Assembly: GCF_020179755.1 (NCBI RefSeq)
Contig: NZ_JAIUCY010000002.1
Coordinates: forward strand, 372,001 to 436,000
DNA: 64,000 nt
Source: Herbaspirillum sp. alder98
GTDB lineage: Bacteria > Pseudomonadota > Gammaproteobacteria > Burkholderiales > Burkholderiaceae_D
Reading direction: 5' to 3'
A program made the translations under genes and the position numbers. The notes under the pieces were generated by a model that did no database searches, was not told the DNA's origin, and worked only from the letters and a program-made list of their open reading frames with translations. Shown here piece after piece: positions 12,309 through 22,114 of the stretch. The stretch's first letter is position 1. Each line of letters begins with the position of its first letter.

Positions 12309-15300
12309 TTAATTTTCCGAATCAACATAGCCCTTACGCAACTTCTCAGCGATTAACTTCTCCATCTCACGCTGCGCTCGCTCCGGCGAGTCGAACTGCT
12401 TCAAAATAGTCTGCCCGTTTGATCCCATGCGACCGTAGCTGATGCTCACGTCCGCACCCTTCTGCATGGCCCGCCAGAATTTTCTTGAGCCGCCTTGTTC
12501 GAACGAAAGTGAGCGAGTACGCTGAACCTCGGCTGTCTCTTCATGATGACCGGCGACGGTCACATCTCTCGTGGTCGTATTTACCGTGTTAGCAGCCGGC
12601 ACCAACGCTTCATAGGCGGTTTCCACATCCAGCGCCCGGTCTTTACCGTCGGCTAACATAGCCTCGATGCGCGCCAGTACTGCGTCGCGATCATCAATCC
12701 AGTCCTTGCCTGGAATATCCAGCACCTTCCAACCAAAGCTGCCCAAGATGGCGGGCCGGAACACATAGCGCTCAGTCGTGTCTGCGACAGCTTGCGAGGG
12801 GCTATCGAGCAATATGGCCAGTTCGTAGGCACCTGTCTTGGCACCTGCAATCGCAAGGTCACAGCGGAACTGAGACCGTCCGACATTGGCGTGTACCAGG
12901 TGACCGCGTGCACGCAGTGCATCGGCCAGCGCATCGCGAATACTGTCTGGCGATGCCTGTTGCGCGAAAGCGCTGCGCGCTCCCTGGTTGAGCGCGCCCA
13001 GGATCGACTGCGCATGCTCAAAACGACCCGCAGCACTGGATTGTGCAAATTGCAAGAAAGCACGCAATGCAGCCGCGCCATCGTTGTGAATGTTGGTGAT
13101 GGCTTCCGCCTGAATCGATGACACCACCGCCATACGGTGACGCGCACGACTGAAAATGACGTTCAGACGTTTTTCGCCGCCGCGTTGGTTGATTGGACCG
13201 AAGTTCATCAGCATCTTCCCATTGGGGCCGGGTCCGTAGCAGATACTCAACATGATGACGTCGCGTTCATCGCCCTGAACGTTTTCCAGGTTTTTAACAA
13301 AAAGTCCGTTGAATTGATCGTCGTCTTCGCGCACATATTCACGCTCCAGCCGCGCGGAAAAATCGATATCTTCTGCAGCCAACGTATCCAGAGCCGCCTC
13401 AATGGCGTTTTGCTGTGCTTCAGAAAACGCCACAATGCCCAGGCTGAGTCCTGTCTCACGGCGTAGCATTTCACGTACTGACAAGGCAATGTAACGAGCT
13501 TCCGCCAGGTTGGATCGGTCGGAGTAGACACCGTCGGACAGCTGGTGGAAGCTGATCGGGCTGGCCATTAGAATATCGGCGCCTTGTGTGCCGGCGTCAG
13601 TCTGATCGGAACGCAAGGCAGGGACGGCCTCAGTTCGAGTCTCCAGCAGGCGGTCCGGAATGGTAACTAGCCTGCCGTCATAAAATGCTGCATTCGAGAA
13701 GCTGATCAGTGCTTCGTGTCGGCTCCGGTAATGCCACGCGAGTAAGGTTGCCGGCAGGTTGCGTGCGGCTTGATTCAGCAGGCTGTCAGAGTCAAGATTG
13801 ATCGCAATGCGTTCTCCGCCCTCTTCCACCAGGATTTCATCTTCATCGCCATTGCTTGCCGCAGTGAAGAAGCTGGTCGGCGGTAACTGCATTTCATCCC
13901 CGACCACAATCACTTGTCGAGCCCTGCTTAATGCCGGCACTGCTTCTTCAGTCGGTATCTGGCTGGCCTCGTCAAAGATGACGACATCGAACAGATCCAG
14001 CGACAGCGGCAATGTGTCAGAAACCGATAACGGACTCATCAGCCATATTGGTTTGAGATCGTTGATGACGGCACCTGTCTCACCATCTGCGAGGTCGCGG
14101 ATGGAACGGTAGCGCATACTCTTTCCAAACTCATGTTCCAGTTCGCGGCGGCCTGTTGCGTATCGTTTTTTGAACGATTTACCTTCGGCATCGAGTTGCG
14201 TTGCCGAAAGGCTAGCCTTGCGGACGTGATCGATGAAAAGTCGGTGCAGATTAGATTTGATCGCCTGAGCATTGATCGCCAGCAGTTCACGCTGACCATT
14301 GGCCACCGCACGTGCGGCTTGCGCCAAAGCGGCGCCACCGGAGCGTGCCAGTACCGGATGTTTTCGCTCCAGTTGGCACAGCGCCTCGTCAGCCACTAGC
14401 GCTTCCAGAAACTGCGGCGGCGCGTCTACGCCAAACAGAGCTGCCGCATAGCTGGGATCGGCTGCATGCACTGCCCGCAATGACGGCAACAAGTCCGGTA
14501 AATCGTCCAGGGATTCGCGTAGATCTCGCAGCAATTCAGCGATGCTTTCCAGACTTTCCGCGCCATTAGGCGTTAGTCCTTGGGCGAAGATCGCGGCCAG
14601 CTTTGTCAATGCATCATAAGCGCCGGCTTGGGCGCGAGCGATCATCATTGGATCGTCCGCTGAACGCAAGCGGTCGATCAACAGGCGTGGCCCGTCGGAG
14701 GCTTGCAAGCGAAACTCCAGTTCTGCCAATGCTTGCACGAACGTCTGCATTTTGCTGACACCATATCGACGGCATCCATTTTCATCGACCTTAGATAGCG
14801 CGACATCGGCCGAATGCTCTGCCTGCAGTTGCTGCAGCACTTTACTGTAGCTGGGATGCACCGCATGCTTGGAAAAATCGTATCGTCGCTTCAGCTCGCC
14901 GCGCAATCGCCACCATGCCGGCTTGAACCATCTGGTAACGGATTGTTCCATTTGCATTACCAGAGTCAACGCTGTTTCAGTATCGTCGGGCCGCAATTTG
15001 TCGCGCCAGTTAGCCGTCGCGGATTGCGCCGTCGTCAAGACCTCGGCACATCGTTCCAGCTCGTTGCGTATTTCACTCAAAGCGAGCTGAGCCGGTGAGC
15101 CGACATCGAGTAACTCCAGATGTCCTGCCAGTCCATGGTCGACCAGGCGACGACTGTCGGCAGCAATGGCACAGGCATCCTTTAGTCGCGTAGCGTGCGT
15201 GATGACGCTTTCCGGACTTTCCAATAAGGGGTCAAGTGTCGCCAGTAAGGCTTCCGCATCCGAGCATAAGCCTTCTATCTTTGCGAACGCCGCCTGCTCA

Positions 15301-17807
15301 TTGACAATAGCGGCGGACAAGCTCGCAAAAGGATGCCGCGCCGGGGAATCCAGGCCGAAACGTTCACGCATGCTGCGATGCAGGCGCTGGGTCAATTCTT
15401 GATGCTGATCCCACAGCGAAAGCGTTGGCAATCGCTCTCTTATGGCGGCTCCGGCCTCAGGTGCTGCCGGCAACTGCGCCAGCCGACGCAGCACGCTGCG
15501 TACGCTCTCGCCAAGGCTGGCGGGAATATCCGCCATGGCCATTTCGAAGGCATCGATGCGGTGCTGCTGTTCTGCCAGGGCGTTCGCCACGACCGCACGC
15601 TGTGTCGACAGGCTGTCGTTCTCGTCCGGACTTGCAATCCATTGTTCATAGCATGACTTGAGATCGGCGATAAACGCCTTTTTGTCTGCCTGTGAATCGT
15701 GGATCAGACTGCAAAGTTGCTCCAGTCCGCTCTGCTTCAGGCGATGGAACACCACATCAAGTGCAGCACGCTTTTCGCAAACGAACAGCACTCGCTTTCC
15801 ACGGCCCGCGTAGTCTGCGATCAAATTGGTGATTGTCTGGGATTTTCCGGTGCCCGGCGGACCTTGAATGATGAAGCTGCGCTGGGTGCGCGCCAGCCCG
15901 ACCGCCGCGTTCTGGGTGGCATCGGACGCCACCACATTCCACTGCTCCTGCGGCTTGAGCTTGTCCGGAGTACTGGTGTCCAGATCGCGTGGCTCGATCG
16001 AGAATACGCGGTCGAAAGCTGGATTGTCCCCGGATTCATCGAGAAGTTGCGCATAGTCTCGCACCAGCGACATCTTCTTGTAGTTGAAATTGGCCAGCGT
16101 AACTTGCGTGAGGTCAAGATCCCAGGCATAACGGTGCCCTTCGGACTCCTCCAGCATGAACCCGACGCGTTCGCCCTGCTCTTCCGCCGGCGCCACATCG
16201 GCTAACTCCGCCATATGCGGCTGGCGCAAACCGGCTCCGGCTTCGAACCGCTGCGGTAGCTCGCTCGGGCGCACCCAATGTTCAAACAACGCCCGGCCGA
16301 GTGGCCTGTAATCTTCACGGGAATAACTATAGGGAGGCAGCCAGCCTTTGGCCGTACTACGCGCTCGCCCTGCTGTCGGTCGTCGTCGTTGATATTGCTG
16401 CATACGCTGCATGGCCTTTTGTCTGACCATACGAATCGATGCTTTTTCTATCAACCGCAACTCAACCGCGGGTTCGGAACGATGAATCTTGGCCAGCAAA
16501 TCGCCATGGATTTGCGTCAGCGAAGTCTTGCCCAGATCGACCGTCTCGGGCAAGTCTATGTCATAGAGTTGCGCCAGATAATGTCGCAGTACCGGATTAA
16601 ATTCAGCTTCTCCTGACGAACACTGGATGACGTACTGGTCACGCACACCCTTGCGTTTGACCAGCTCCACCGGCAACCATAGCAATGGCGTGACAATACG
16701 CTCATCTGGCGCTTCCTTGAGGTTATGCCAACGCAGAAACGCAAGCACCAGTCGCAGATTGCTGAATCCGAACTCGGCCCGGTCGTGGCGGGTTTCCGAA
16801 ATCAGTTTGTCCAGGGTCGCAGGTAAATAAGGCTGATCGTCGAACCGCAGCCAGTTCTGCAAAGAGACCGTCTTACCAGCAACCAGCTGCTCTGCGAACG
16901 GACCACCCCAAGTACAGATATGTTCAGCCTTTACACTTTCGATCTGCAGCATCAGCGGCACGCTGGCAACGGTCAGATTGACATTGGCGCTGGTTGGCCG
17001 GAAATACAGCAGACGATTGCGACGCGATAAATCGAACAGACGGTCGCGCAGATGCGTCAGCACGGCAACCCGGCGCGACGTGGCTCCCGACGCACCGGCC
17101 AGTGCACGATCAACATCCAATACCGCAGGCTGATCGCGCCAGGTGCGCAGGCGCGTTGCCAGTGCCGAGACGTCGGTAGCTCGCTCGTGGCGATTGATCT
17201 CAGTCATTTCGACAATGACGCTGGCGATAATGGGCGACAGTCGCTCGTGCAGGCGGAACAGATTATGGCGGTGGGTAACAAACTCACGCAGATCATCCGG
17301 GTCTGAAAAATCCAGCCCACATGCCAAGCCTGCCAATACCATGCCAAGCAGAAAAATATCGCCAATCTCGTCGTGATGCCCGACGCGTAGTTCCCAACTG
17401 GCGGGGCCACTGAGATAAACCGGTCGCTCAACCAGAACGCTTTCGTCCTCTAACAACACAAGGTCGCTCTGTGAGCGCATGCCATCGGCGCCGTGTTCGC
17501 GTTGCAAGACACCGACAATGTTCAGGCCAGACGAGGAATGCGGTTGCAGGCGATGAATGGTCTCGATGTCCATCGCAGGCGCCTGTCCGTCCGGCTGCCG
17601 CAAACACAGTGTGCCGTCCTTGCTCACCAGAATGCTGTCGCAGTCCAGCGAGGCGACTTTACCTTGCGCATGGACAGCAGCGACTTGTTGAAAGAGCGGC
17701 AATGCCAGCACCAGCAAGTCGTCATTCGAAAGCAGGTCACCCGCTTGGGCCTTGATTAGCTCGCGCAAGGTGTGAGGTGCCGCACTTGTATTAACAATCT
17801 CGCTCAT
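12309..17807 (-). CDS. Multidomain pseudokinase-DUF4011-SF1 helicase-Vsr-like-WGR protein
   Basis: An 1832-residue protein. Residues 20-230 look like a kinase C-lobe (HAQGKVASLDCDSILVSKDG, then GDIFLLGMVLAGLACG), but the catalytic HRD Asp is absent and no N-lobe is seen, so it is probably a pseudokinase. DUF4011 follows (hallmark LRDRLFDLSRRNRLLYF near 253-269). The helicase has Walker A GPPGTGKS at about 649-656, a long insertion, Walker B IFDEASQ near 1278 with GDEMQLPPTSFF behind it, and later SF1 motifs. A Vsr/MTES_1575-type nuclease-like domain (HANVGRSQFRCDLAIAGAK) lies near 1630-1720 and a WGR domain (SLSFEQGGSRKFWRAMQKG, then SYGRMGSNGQ) at about 1755-1832. DUF4011-helicase-Vsr proteins have been reported as anti-phage candidates. 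It overlaps the upstream protease gene by 4 bases. Domains are clear; function is inferred. Confidence 0.82.
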   Translation of the reverse strand: MSEIVNTSAAPHTLRELIKAQAGDLLSNDDLLVLALPLFQQVAAVHAQGKVASLDCDSILVSKDGTLCLRQPDGQAPAMDIETIHRLQPHSSSGLNIVGVLQREHGADGMRSQSDLVLLEDESVLVERPVYLSGPASWELRVGHHDEIGDIFLLGMVLAGLACGLDFSDPDDLREFVTHRHNLFRLHERLSPIIASVIVEMTEINRHERATDVSALATRLRTWRDQPAVLDVDRALAGASGATSRRVAVLTHLRDRLFDLSRRNRLLYFRPTSANVNLTVASVPLMLQIESVKAEHICTWGGPFAEQLVAGKTVSLQNWLRFDDQPYLPATLDKLISETRHDRAEFGFSNLRLVLAFLRWHNLKEAPDERIVTPLLWLPVELVKRKGVRDQYVIQCSSGEAEFNPVLRHYLAQLYDIDLPETVDLGKTSLTQIHGDLLAKIHRSEPAVELRLIEKASIRMVRQKAMQRMQQYQRRRPTAGRARSTAKGWLPPYSYSREDYRPLGRALFEHWVRPSELPQRFEAGAGLRQPHMAELADVAPAEEQGERVGFMLEESEGHRYAWDLDLTQVTLANFNYKKMSLVRDYAQLLDESGDNPAFDRVFSIEPRDLDTSTPDKLKPQEQWNVVASDATQNAAVGLARTQRSFIIQGPPGTGKSQTITNLIADYAGRGKRVLFVCEKRAALDVVFHRLKQSGLEQLCSLIHDSQADKKAFIADLKSCYEQWIASPDENDSLSTQRAVVANALAEQQHRIDAFEMAMADIPASLGESVRSVLRRLAQLPAAPEAGAAIRERLPTLSLWDQHQELTQRLHRSMRERFGLDSPARHPFASLSAAIVNEQAAFAKIEGLCSDAEALLATLDPLLESPESVITHATRLKDACAIAADSRRLVDHGLAGHLELLDVGSPAQLALSEIRNELERCAEVLTTAQSATANWRDKLRPDDTETALTLVMQMEQSVTRWFKPAWWRLRGELKRRYDFSKHAVHPSYSKVLQQLQAEHSADVALSKVDENGCRRYGVSKMQTFVQALAELEFRLQASDGPRLLIDRLRSADDPMMIARAQAGAYDALTKLAAIFAQGLTPNGAESLESIAELLRDLRESLDDLPDLLPSLRAVHAADPSYAAALFGVDAPPQFLEALVADEALCQLERKHPVLARSGGAALAQAARAVANGQRELLAINAQAIKSNLHRLFIDHVRKASLSATQLDAEGKSFKKRYATGRRELEHEFGKSMRYRSIRDLADGETGAVINDLKPIWLMSPLSVSDTLPLSLDLFDVVIFDEASQIPTEEAVPALSRARQVIVVGDEMQLPPTSFFTAASNGDEDEILVEEGGERIAINLDSDSLLNQAARNLPATLLAWHYRSRHEALISFSNAAFYDGRLVTIPDRLLETRTEAVPALRSDQTDAGTQGADILMASPISFHQLSDGVYSDRSNLAEARYIALSVREMLRRETGLSLGIVAFSEAQQNAIEAALDTLAAEDIDFSARLEREYVREDDDQFNGLFVKNLENVQGDERDVIMLSICYGPGPNGKMLMNFGPINQRGGEKRLNVIFSRARHRMAVVSSIQAEAITNIHNDGAAALRAFLQFAQSSAAGRFEHAQSILGALNQGARSAFAQQASPDSIRDALADALRARGHLVHANVGRSQFRCDLAIAGAKTGAYELAILLDSPSQAVADTTERYVFRPAILGSFGWKVLDIPGKDWIDDRDAVLARIEAMLADGKDRALDVETAYEALVPAANTVNTTTRDVTVAGHHEETAEVQRTRSLSFEQGGSRKFWRAMQKGADVSISYGRMGSNGQTILKQFDSPERAQREMEKLIAEKLRKGYVDSEN

Positions 17808-18997
17808 GCCGAGATCTCCTTGGCCAATTGGCGCTTGTAGCGATCCAGCTCGCGCTTGCCAAAACCGGCGTCACGGCGCAGGTTCTGCTGCAGCCGCTCT
17901 AGGCTTCCCATCTCTTGAGCGATGCGACCGGCGCGCAGCAGAGCGACATCTTGCTGGTCGGCGTCGGCCAGTGCAAGATCGAGCATGAGAGCATTGAGAT
18001 AGTCCCTGATGCTGTCATCCGCATGCGCCGCAGAAAATGCCTGCGGTCCGACCGTGGGCTCGTCCGTGCTCCAGTCAGGGAACATCATTCGAATTTGGGC
18101 AAGCACGGCGTCGCTGGCCAGCCCCGAGCCTGTCAGATAGTGGGACAAGAAACCCCGCGTCAGCTGCTGCAGGCGGATCTGCCCAGGCAAGTCCAGACTT
18201 TCCAGCCTCAATGGGCCATGCAAACGAAGCGCAAGCCAGCGCCCCAGGTCTGCACTACCGTTCCACCATAAGTCCAACGCACGCGCGCGGATAAAGGCTT
18301 CCGGATGACTGCGCGCATCGCTGGCTGCGGTCTCATTGGATTCGATTTCTTCGACCTGACGGAGATAAGCTGAAGCATCAACTGTACTGATGCCAGTTGT
18401 TACTTTTACCAACGTTGAAATTGCAGGTGCAACGGCACCGCATGCAACGGCCCCGCCTCGATCAGCGAAGAGCTCGGTATACAACCTGTAGCGTCGGTAA
18501 GTTTCCGAGAGACTGGCAGCTGAGCCGGGAGCCGCCACTGCGTCTGCCAGAATGCGTTCGGCTACAAGAAAACCGCCGTCATCCCGCGACCAAAGAAGAT
18601 AGTGCGCCAACTCATGACCGAACACCGCCAGCAATTCATCCTTGGACAATCGCTCCAGCAATGCCCCTTGCGCGATGATGTGAACCTCACCGGGTACGTA
18701 ATACAGTGTGGCGTTCATCTCTTGCCCGGAGGCCTGGTAGAGGGTGGCCGGCGCATTGATGCCCAGTCGATCCATCGCTGTATTCAATATGGCATGCACA
18801 TCGCCATGGGCCTGCGGATCGATGCGATATGTGTCGCGTAGCAGCGCGGCGCGCAATGAATCCAGTTGCTCTGACCGGCTGGTGCGTGAGGACGCCCATT
18901 GCCAGACTTCCGGTTCATTGTGGCGAAGGTAGTTTGCAACAGTTACGTGATAATCGAGCGGCGTCAGCGCACCGCGATCCTGCCGAGACGGATTCAT
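17804..18997 (-). CDS. M48-like zinc metalloprotease, partner of the helicase protein
   Basis: A 397-residue protein with the zinc motif HELAH at residues 128-132 inside ELLAVFGHELAHYLLW and a second motif ELFADR at 175-180, whose Glu175 is the expected third zinc ligand. This is the M48 signature. The N-terminal part ends in a strand-rich section (ATLYYVPGEVHIIAQGALLE) typical of the region before the M48 helix; the C-terminal 200 residues are helical and unassigned. Unlike HtpX or Ste24 it has no membrane helices, so it should be cytoplasmic. Its stop overlaps the helicase start (ATGA at 17804-17807), so the two are made together. The protease may be activated on sensing, or process a partner. 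Confidence 0.78.
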   Translation of the reverse strand: MNPSRQDRGALTPLDYHVTVANYLRHNEPEVWQWASSRTSRSEQLDSLRAALLRDTYRIDPQAHGDVHAILNTAMDRLGINAPATLYQASGQEMNATLYYVPGEVHIIAQGALLERLSKDELLAVFGHELAHYLLWSRDDGGFLVAERILADAVAAPGSAASLSETYRRYRLYTELFADRGGAVACGAVAPAISTLVKVTTGISTVDASAYLRQVEEIESNETAASDARSHPEAFIRARALDLWWNGSADLGRWLALRLHGPLRLESLDLPGQIRLQQLTRGFLSHYLTGSGLASDAVLAQIRMMFPDWSTDEPTVGPQAFSAAHADDSIRDYLNALMLDLALADADQQDVALLRAGRIAQEMGSLERLQQNLRRDAGFGKRELDRYKRQLAKEISA

Positions 18998-19336
18998 GCA
19001 ACCCCAGTATTTTGTATTTTGCCGATGATTCTACAAGGAAAAACATGGGGTAGCAGGACGTGCTGTGGAATGAAGGGGGGAATAACGCTCGCTTCAATGC
19101 AACCTATTAATTGCCTTTCAATTGCGGTGATGTGGCTCTCAGCATACTTACTTTACGTTCGCGATCGCCATTGTTAAAACACTTTGGTTCCAAGGGATCT
19201 ATCGCAATACAAGGACCTTTCTTTCGGACCTTATGTTTAAGTGAAATTAATATTTAAGCATCGGATTTACGTGTATCCGTTTAAACGAAAATTTCACATC
19301 GAGGTTCTTTATCTCTCTTTAAATCAATTCCCGCCA
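18998..19336. other. Intergenic region upstream of the protease-helicase operon
   Basis: 339 AT-rich bases with no convincing gene. The promoter of the leftward operon should be in its left part (about 19000-19060), where AT-rich hexamers occur, but I cannot pick one with confidence. Short open frames here lack ribosome-binding sites and family resemblance. Confidence 0.4.
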
Positions 19337-19667
19337 TCAACGCAACTTCCGGCGCTTCAACCACGCCAGCAAACGCTGCGGCTCATCCGTCTGGATGATG
19401 CTCACCCCGCTCTCGATCAGCTTGCCCCACACCTGCTCAGGATGAAGGACCGCCACCGTATCCAGATAAGGCCCGGCCAGGTCCATGGGGTGCCCGCTAT
19501 CGATATCCAGTGCCATCGTGTTGACCAAAAGCCGTACCGGCCGCTTCGGCAAGAGTGGAGTGACTGCCTCAGGTCGGACGGACAGCCAGTCCGGCGCAAT
19601 CCGGAGATCTGTTGGCTCAAGGTACGCCCCATGCGCCCCAATCAGGTATCCTTGTCAGTTAGCGACG
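19337..19667 (-). pseudogene. Glycerophosphodiester phosphodiesterase remnant
   Basis: Reading leftward from about 19667, a frame without a usable start gives YLIGAHGAYLEPTDLRI and continues through LLVNTMALDIDSGHP, VWGKLIESGVSIIQTDEP and LLAWLKRRKLR to a stop at 19337. The WGKLxxxGVSxIQTDEP pattern is the C-terminal signature of GDPD-family phosphodiesterases. An in-frame TGA lies just upstream and the N-terminal catalytic half (HRG...) is absent, so it is a decayed gene tail. Confidence 0.7.
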
Positions 19668-19707
19668 CATTCGCTCCCCTATTCTTTTCTTGATGATGTT
19701 ATTGGCA

Positions 19708-20796
19708 ATGACTACACAAAATTTCTTCTCCACGCAGAACGCCGTACAAACTCCTGCCGATATCCGTGCTGCAGCCATGCAGAATCCAGGCTTCGGCAGC
19801 GTCTTTTCGGCCAACATGGCGAAGGCGCGCTATACCGCCGCCGACGGCTGGCATGACGGGCAGATCGCGGCGTACGCCCCGCTGTCGATTCCCCCCAGCG
19901 CCTTGGTGTTTCATTACGCCCAGGAAATCTTCGAAGGCCTGAAGGTCTACAGCCTGGAGGATGGCGGCATCTCGCTGTTCCGCCCGGAGGCCAATGCAAG
20001 CCGCTTCGCAAAATCGGCCGAGCGACTGGCGATGCCGCCGTTGCCGGTCGAGGTCTTCCTCGAATCCGTGCAGAAGCTGGCGTTGACCGACAAGGACTGG
20101 ATCCCCAAGGAACGCGGCTCGTCGCTCTACCTGCGCCCGGTCATGTTTGCGACCCAGGCCGTGCTGGGCGTGAAGCCGGCCACTGAATATTCCTACTTCG
20201 TGCTGGCCTGCCCGGTCGGCGACTATTTCAAGGACAGCAACTCCGGCATCTCGCTGTGGGTTTCCGAGAACTTCTCCCGCGCCGGCATCGGCGGCACCGG
20301 CGAAGCCAAGTGCGGCGGCAACTACGCGGCCAGCCTGGCGGCCCAGGCCGAAGCCCAGCGTCAAGGTTGCGATCAGGTGGTCTTCCTCGATAGCCGCGAC
20401 AAGACCTGGGTCGAAGAACTCGGCGGCATGAATATCTTCTTCGTCTTCAAGGACGGCACCATCCAGACCCCTCCCCTGGGCGGCACCATCCTGCCCGGCG
20501 TCACACGCGATTCGCTGCTCAAGCTGGCAGCGAGCCTGGGCATCGAGGCACGCCAGGAGCAGTATTCCATCGAGCAGTGGGAAGCCGATGCCCGCAGCGG
20601 CAAGCTGGTTGAGGCGTTCGCTTGCGGCACCGCCGCTGTCATCACGCCGATTCGTCACGTCAAGCGCGCCACGTCGGAGTTTTCGATCGGTGATGCCAAG
20701 GCTGGAAAAGTTACTCTTCAATTGAAGAACGCCCTGCTGGACATCCAGCGCGGCGCCGCCGAAGATACCTTTGGCTGGGTCAAGCGACTCGCCTGA
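19708..20796 (+). CDS. ilvE: Branched-chain amino acid aminotransferase
   Basis: A class IV PLP aminotransferase of 362 residues that interconverts Leu, Ile and Val with their 2-oxo acids, using 2-oxoglutarate. Marks of the family are FHYAQEIFEGLKVY, the PLP lysine in GEAKCGGNYAASLAAQ, the EELGGMNIFFV stretch and the PLP-binding end LVEAFACGTAAVITPI. Length fits the type II (eukaryote-like) IlvE group. ATG 19708 gives the usual short N-terminus (MTTQNFF); in-frame starts at 19690, 19693 and 19696 are possible, none with a strong ribosome-binding site. It is monocistronic, closed by an intrinsic terminator. Confidence 0.93.
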   Translation: MTTQNFFSTQNAVQTPADIRAAAMQNPGFGSVFSANMAKARYTAADGWHDGQIAAYAPLSIPPSALVFHYAQEIFEGLKVYSLEDGGISLFRPEANASRFAKSAERLAMPPLPVEVFLESVQKLALTDKDWIPKERGSSLYLRPVMFATQAVLGVKPATEYSYFVLACPVGDYFKDSNSGISLWVSENFSRAGIGGTGEAKCGGNYAASLAAQAEAQRQGCDQVVFLDSRDKTWVEELGGMNIFFVFKDGTIQTPPLGGTILPGVTRDSLLKLAASLGIEARQEQYSIEQWEADARSGKLVEAFACGTAAVITPIRHVKRATSEFSIGDAKAGKVTLQLKNALLDIQRGAAEDTFGWVKRLA

Positions 20797-20833
20797 CATT
20801 CGCCATCCTGCCTAGTCGCAGGAAACTGCAGAA

Positions 20834-20862
20834 CAGCCTTGGTTTTCCAAGGCTGTTTTTTT
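20834..20862 (+). terminator. Intrinsic terminator of ilvE
   Basis: Perfect 9-base arms CAGCCTTGG and CCAAGGCTG around a TTTT loop, followed by seven T residues. Confidence 0.92.
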
Positions 20863-21108
20863 ATGTCCGCATTTTTTGCGCAGATCGTGTTGCAGACAGG
20901 CATCAAATTGTAAGTAAATGTTAGTGTGCCTGGTTATAATTGACGCACGGAAACTTAATTGAATTGATTACTATCGTCTTGTAACTTCGTCATTAATTCG
21001 TTAAAGAATTCGTTTTATAGCGACTGCAGATGTGAGGCCAAAAGTTATTGGCCACGATCAGCCTGTTTCGTGTCAGTCCGTCAACTGCAATAACTTATTT
21101 AACACGCA
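20863..21108. other. AT-rich intergenic region
   Basis: Part of the 312-base gap between ilvE and the lipoprotein gene. After the ilvE terminator the DNA is AT-rich and contains promoter-like hexamers for the lipoprotein gene, but no clear operator, RNA gene or coding frame. Confidence 0.4.
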
Positions 21109-21864
21109 ATGAAAAAAACCTCTTCCCTCCTCGTTACGGTTACGGCCTGTATCGTCTTTTTGATTTCGGGTTGCGCGAGCGCACCGAAACAGGTTGAACA
21201 AAAAGAAAGAGCTCGCAAAGATATCGAAAAAATAACAGCAGTCGAGATTTTCTATCACCCGACACATTATGTCGTGATGGATCTCGGGGGCTCGTCCGTA
21301 TCGGGCATAGGCGGGATTTTCGGCGTGTTCGGCGCAATTGCCGGCGCGGCAATCGAAGCCAGCAGCAAGCTGACGTTCAAGGAACGAACAGAGGCGAGAT
21401 CGAAGGAATTCATGGCGCTGCTCAAGGACGCGAAGACACCTGACCTCAATGCGGCGCAGGCGGAATACCTGGCCACACTGATCCGAAAGTCCGGCCGCGA
21501 AGTCATCGTGACAGCCGTCGAACGGCCGACCCAGGAAACCTCACTGATGGATGTCAAGGATGGTGAACCAGGCGTTGCGCGGTTGATCTTGCGGGTGACA
21601 AGCGGATATACGGCCGAAACCGCTACAGCGTCCTATAAATCGACCGCAATAACGGAATTCGCGCTGCGCAACCCCACCGGAAAACGCCTGGTATCGATGG
21701 AACTGAGCAAGCGTGACAACGGTGAAACCTACAGCACATTCGACAGCTTGAAGGCCGCATCCACCGTGGCGGCAGAATCGCTGGCCAAAGACGCGAACCA
21801 GCAAGCCGACAGTATTTTCCGGCAGACGTTTGATTTGCCCCCGCCGGCCCTTGCAGTCAAGTAA
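21109..21864 (+). CDS. Putative lipoprotein of unknown function
   Basis: A 251-residue protein with a lipoprotein signal peptide: MKKTSSLL, hydrophobic stretch, and lipobox LISGC with the acylated Cys at residue 22. The mature protein begins with a charged, lysine-rich helix (KQVEQKERARKDIEK) and has a Gly-rich hydrophobic segment (GGIFGVFGAIAGAAIEAS) near residues 67-84. The rest is mixed alpha/beta with no family I recognise. It stands alone between two unrelated genes. Probably periplasm-facing, anchored in the outer or inner membrane; residues after the Cys (ASAP) show no Asp at +2, so outer-membrane sorting is more likely. Confidence 0.72.
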   Translation: MKKTSSLLVTVTACIVFLISGCASAPKQVEQKERARKDIEKITAVEIFYHPTHYVVMDLGGSSVSGIGGIFGVFGAIAGAAIEASSKLTFKERTEARSKEFMALLKDAKTPDLNAAQAEYLATLIRKSGREVIVTAVERPTQETSLMDVKDGEPGVARLILRVTSGYTAETATASYKSTAITEFALRNPTGKRLVSMELSKRDNGETYSTFDSLKAASTVAAESLAKDANQQADSIFRQTFDLPPPALAVK

Positions 21865-22114
21865 GTTCTTCGAGTCGGAACAGCGTGCCATTGACGGACA
21901 TTTTTTGCGATCAAATGTCTTCCGATCGCTAACAGTTCGTCGACAAGCACACCGGTCCGTCTCGAAATCTGCACGCACTCATCTGGCCGCTGCCACGCAA
22001 TCGCATCGCCGTGTTACGGTACGTGATATGTGATTGCCACCGGCATCAAGGTGAGAGCGAGCTGCCGCAATTTTAGTTAGTGACAGCCATCTGACCGTTA
22101 TACAAGGAGGACAG

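Noticed and set aside
19699..20799. Long reverse-strand open frame across ilvE (366 codons)
   Set aside because: It is an antisense shadow in GC-rich DNA; the forward frame carries all aminotransferase motifs.
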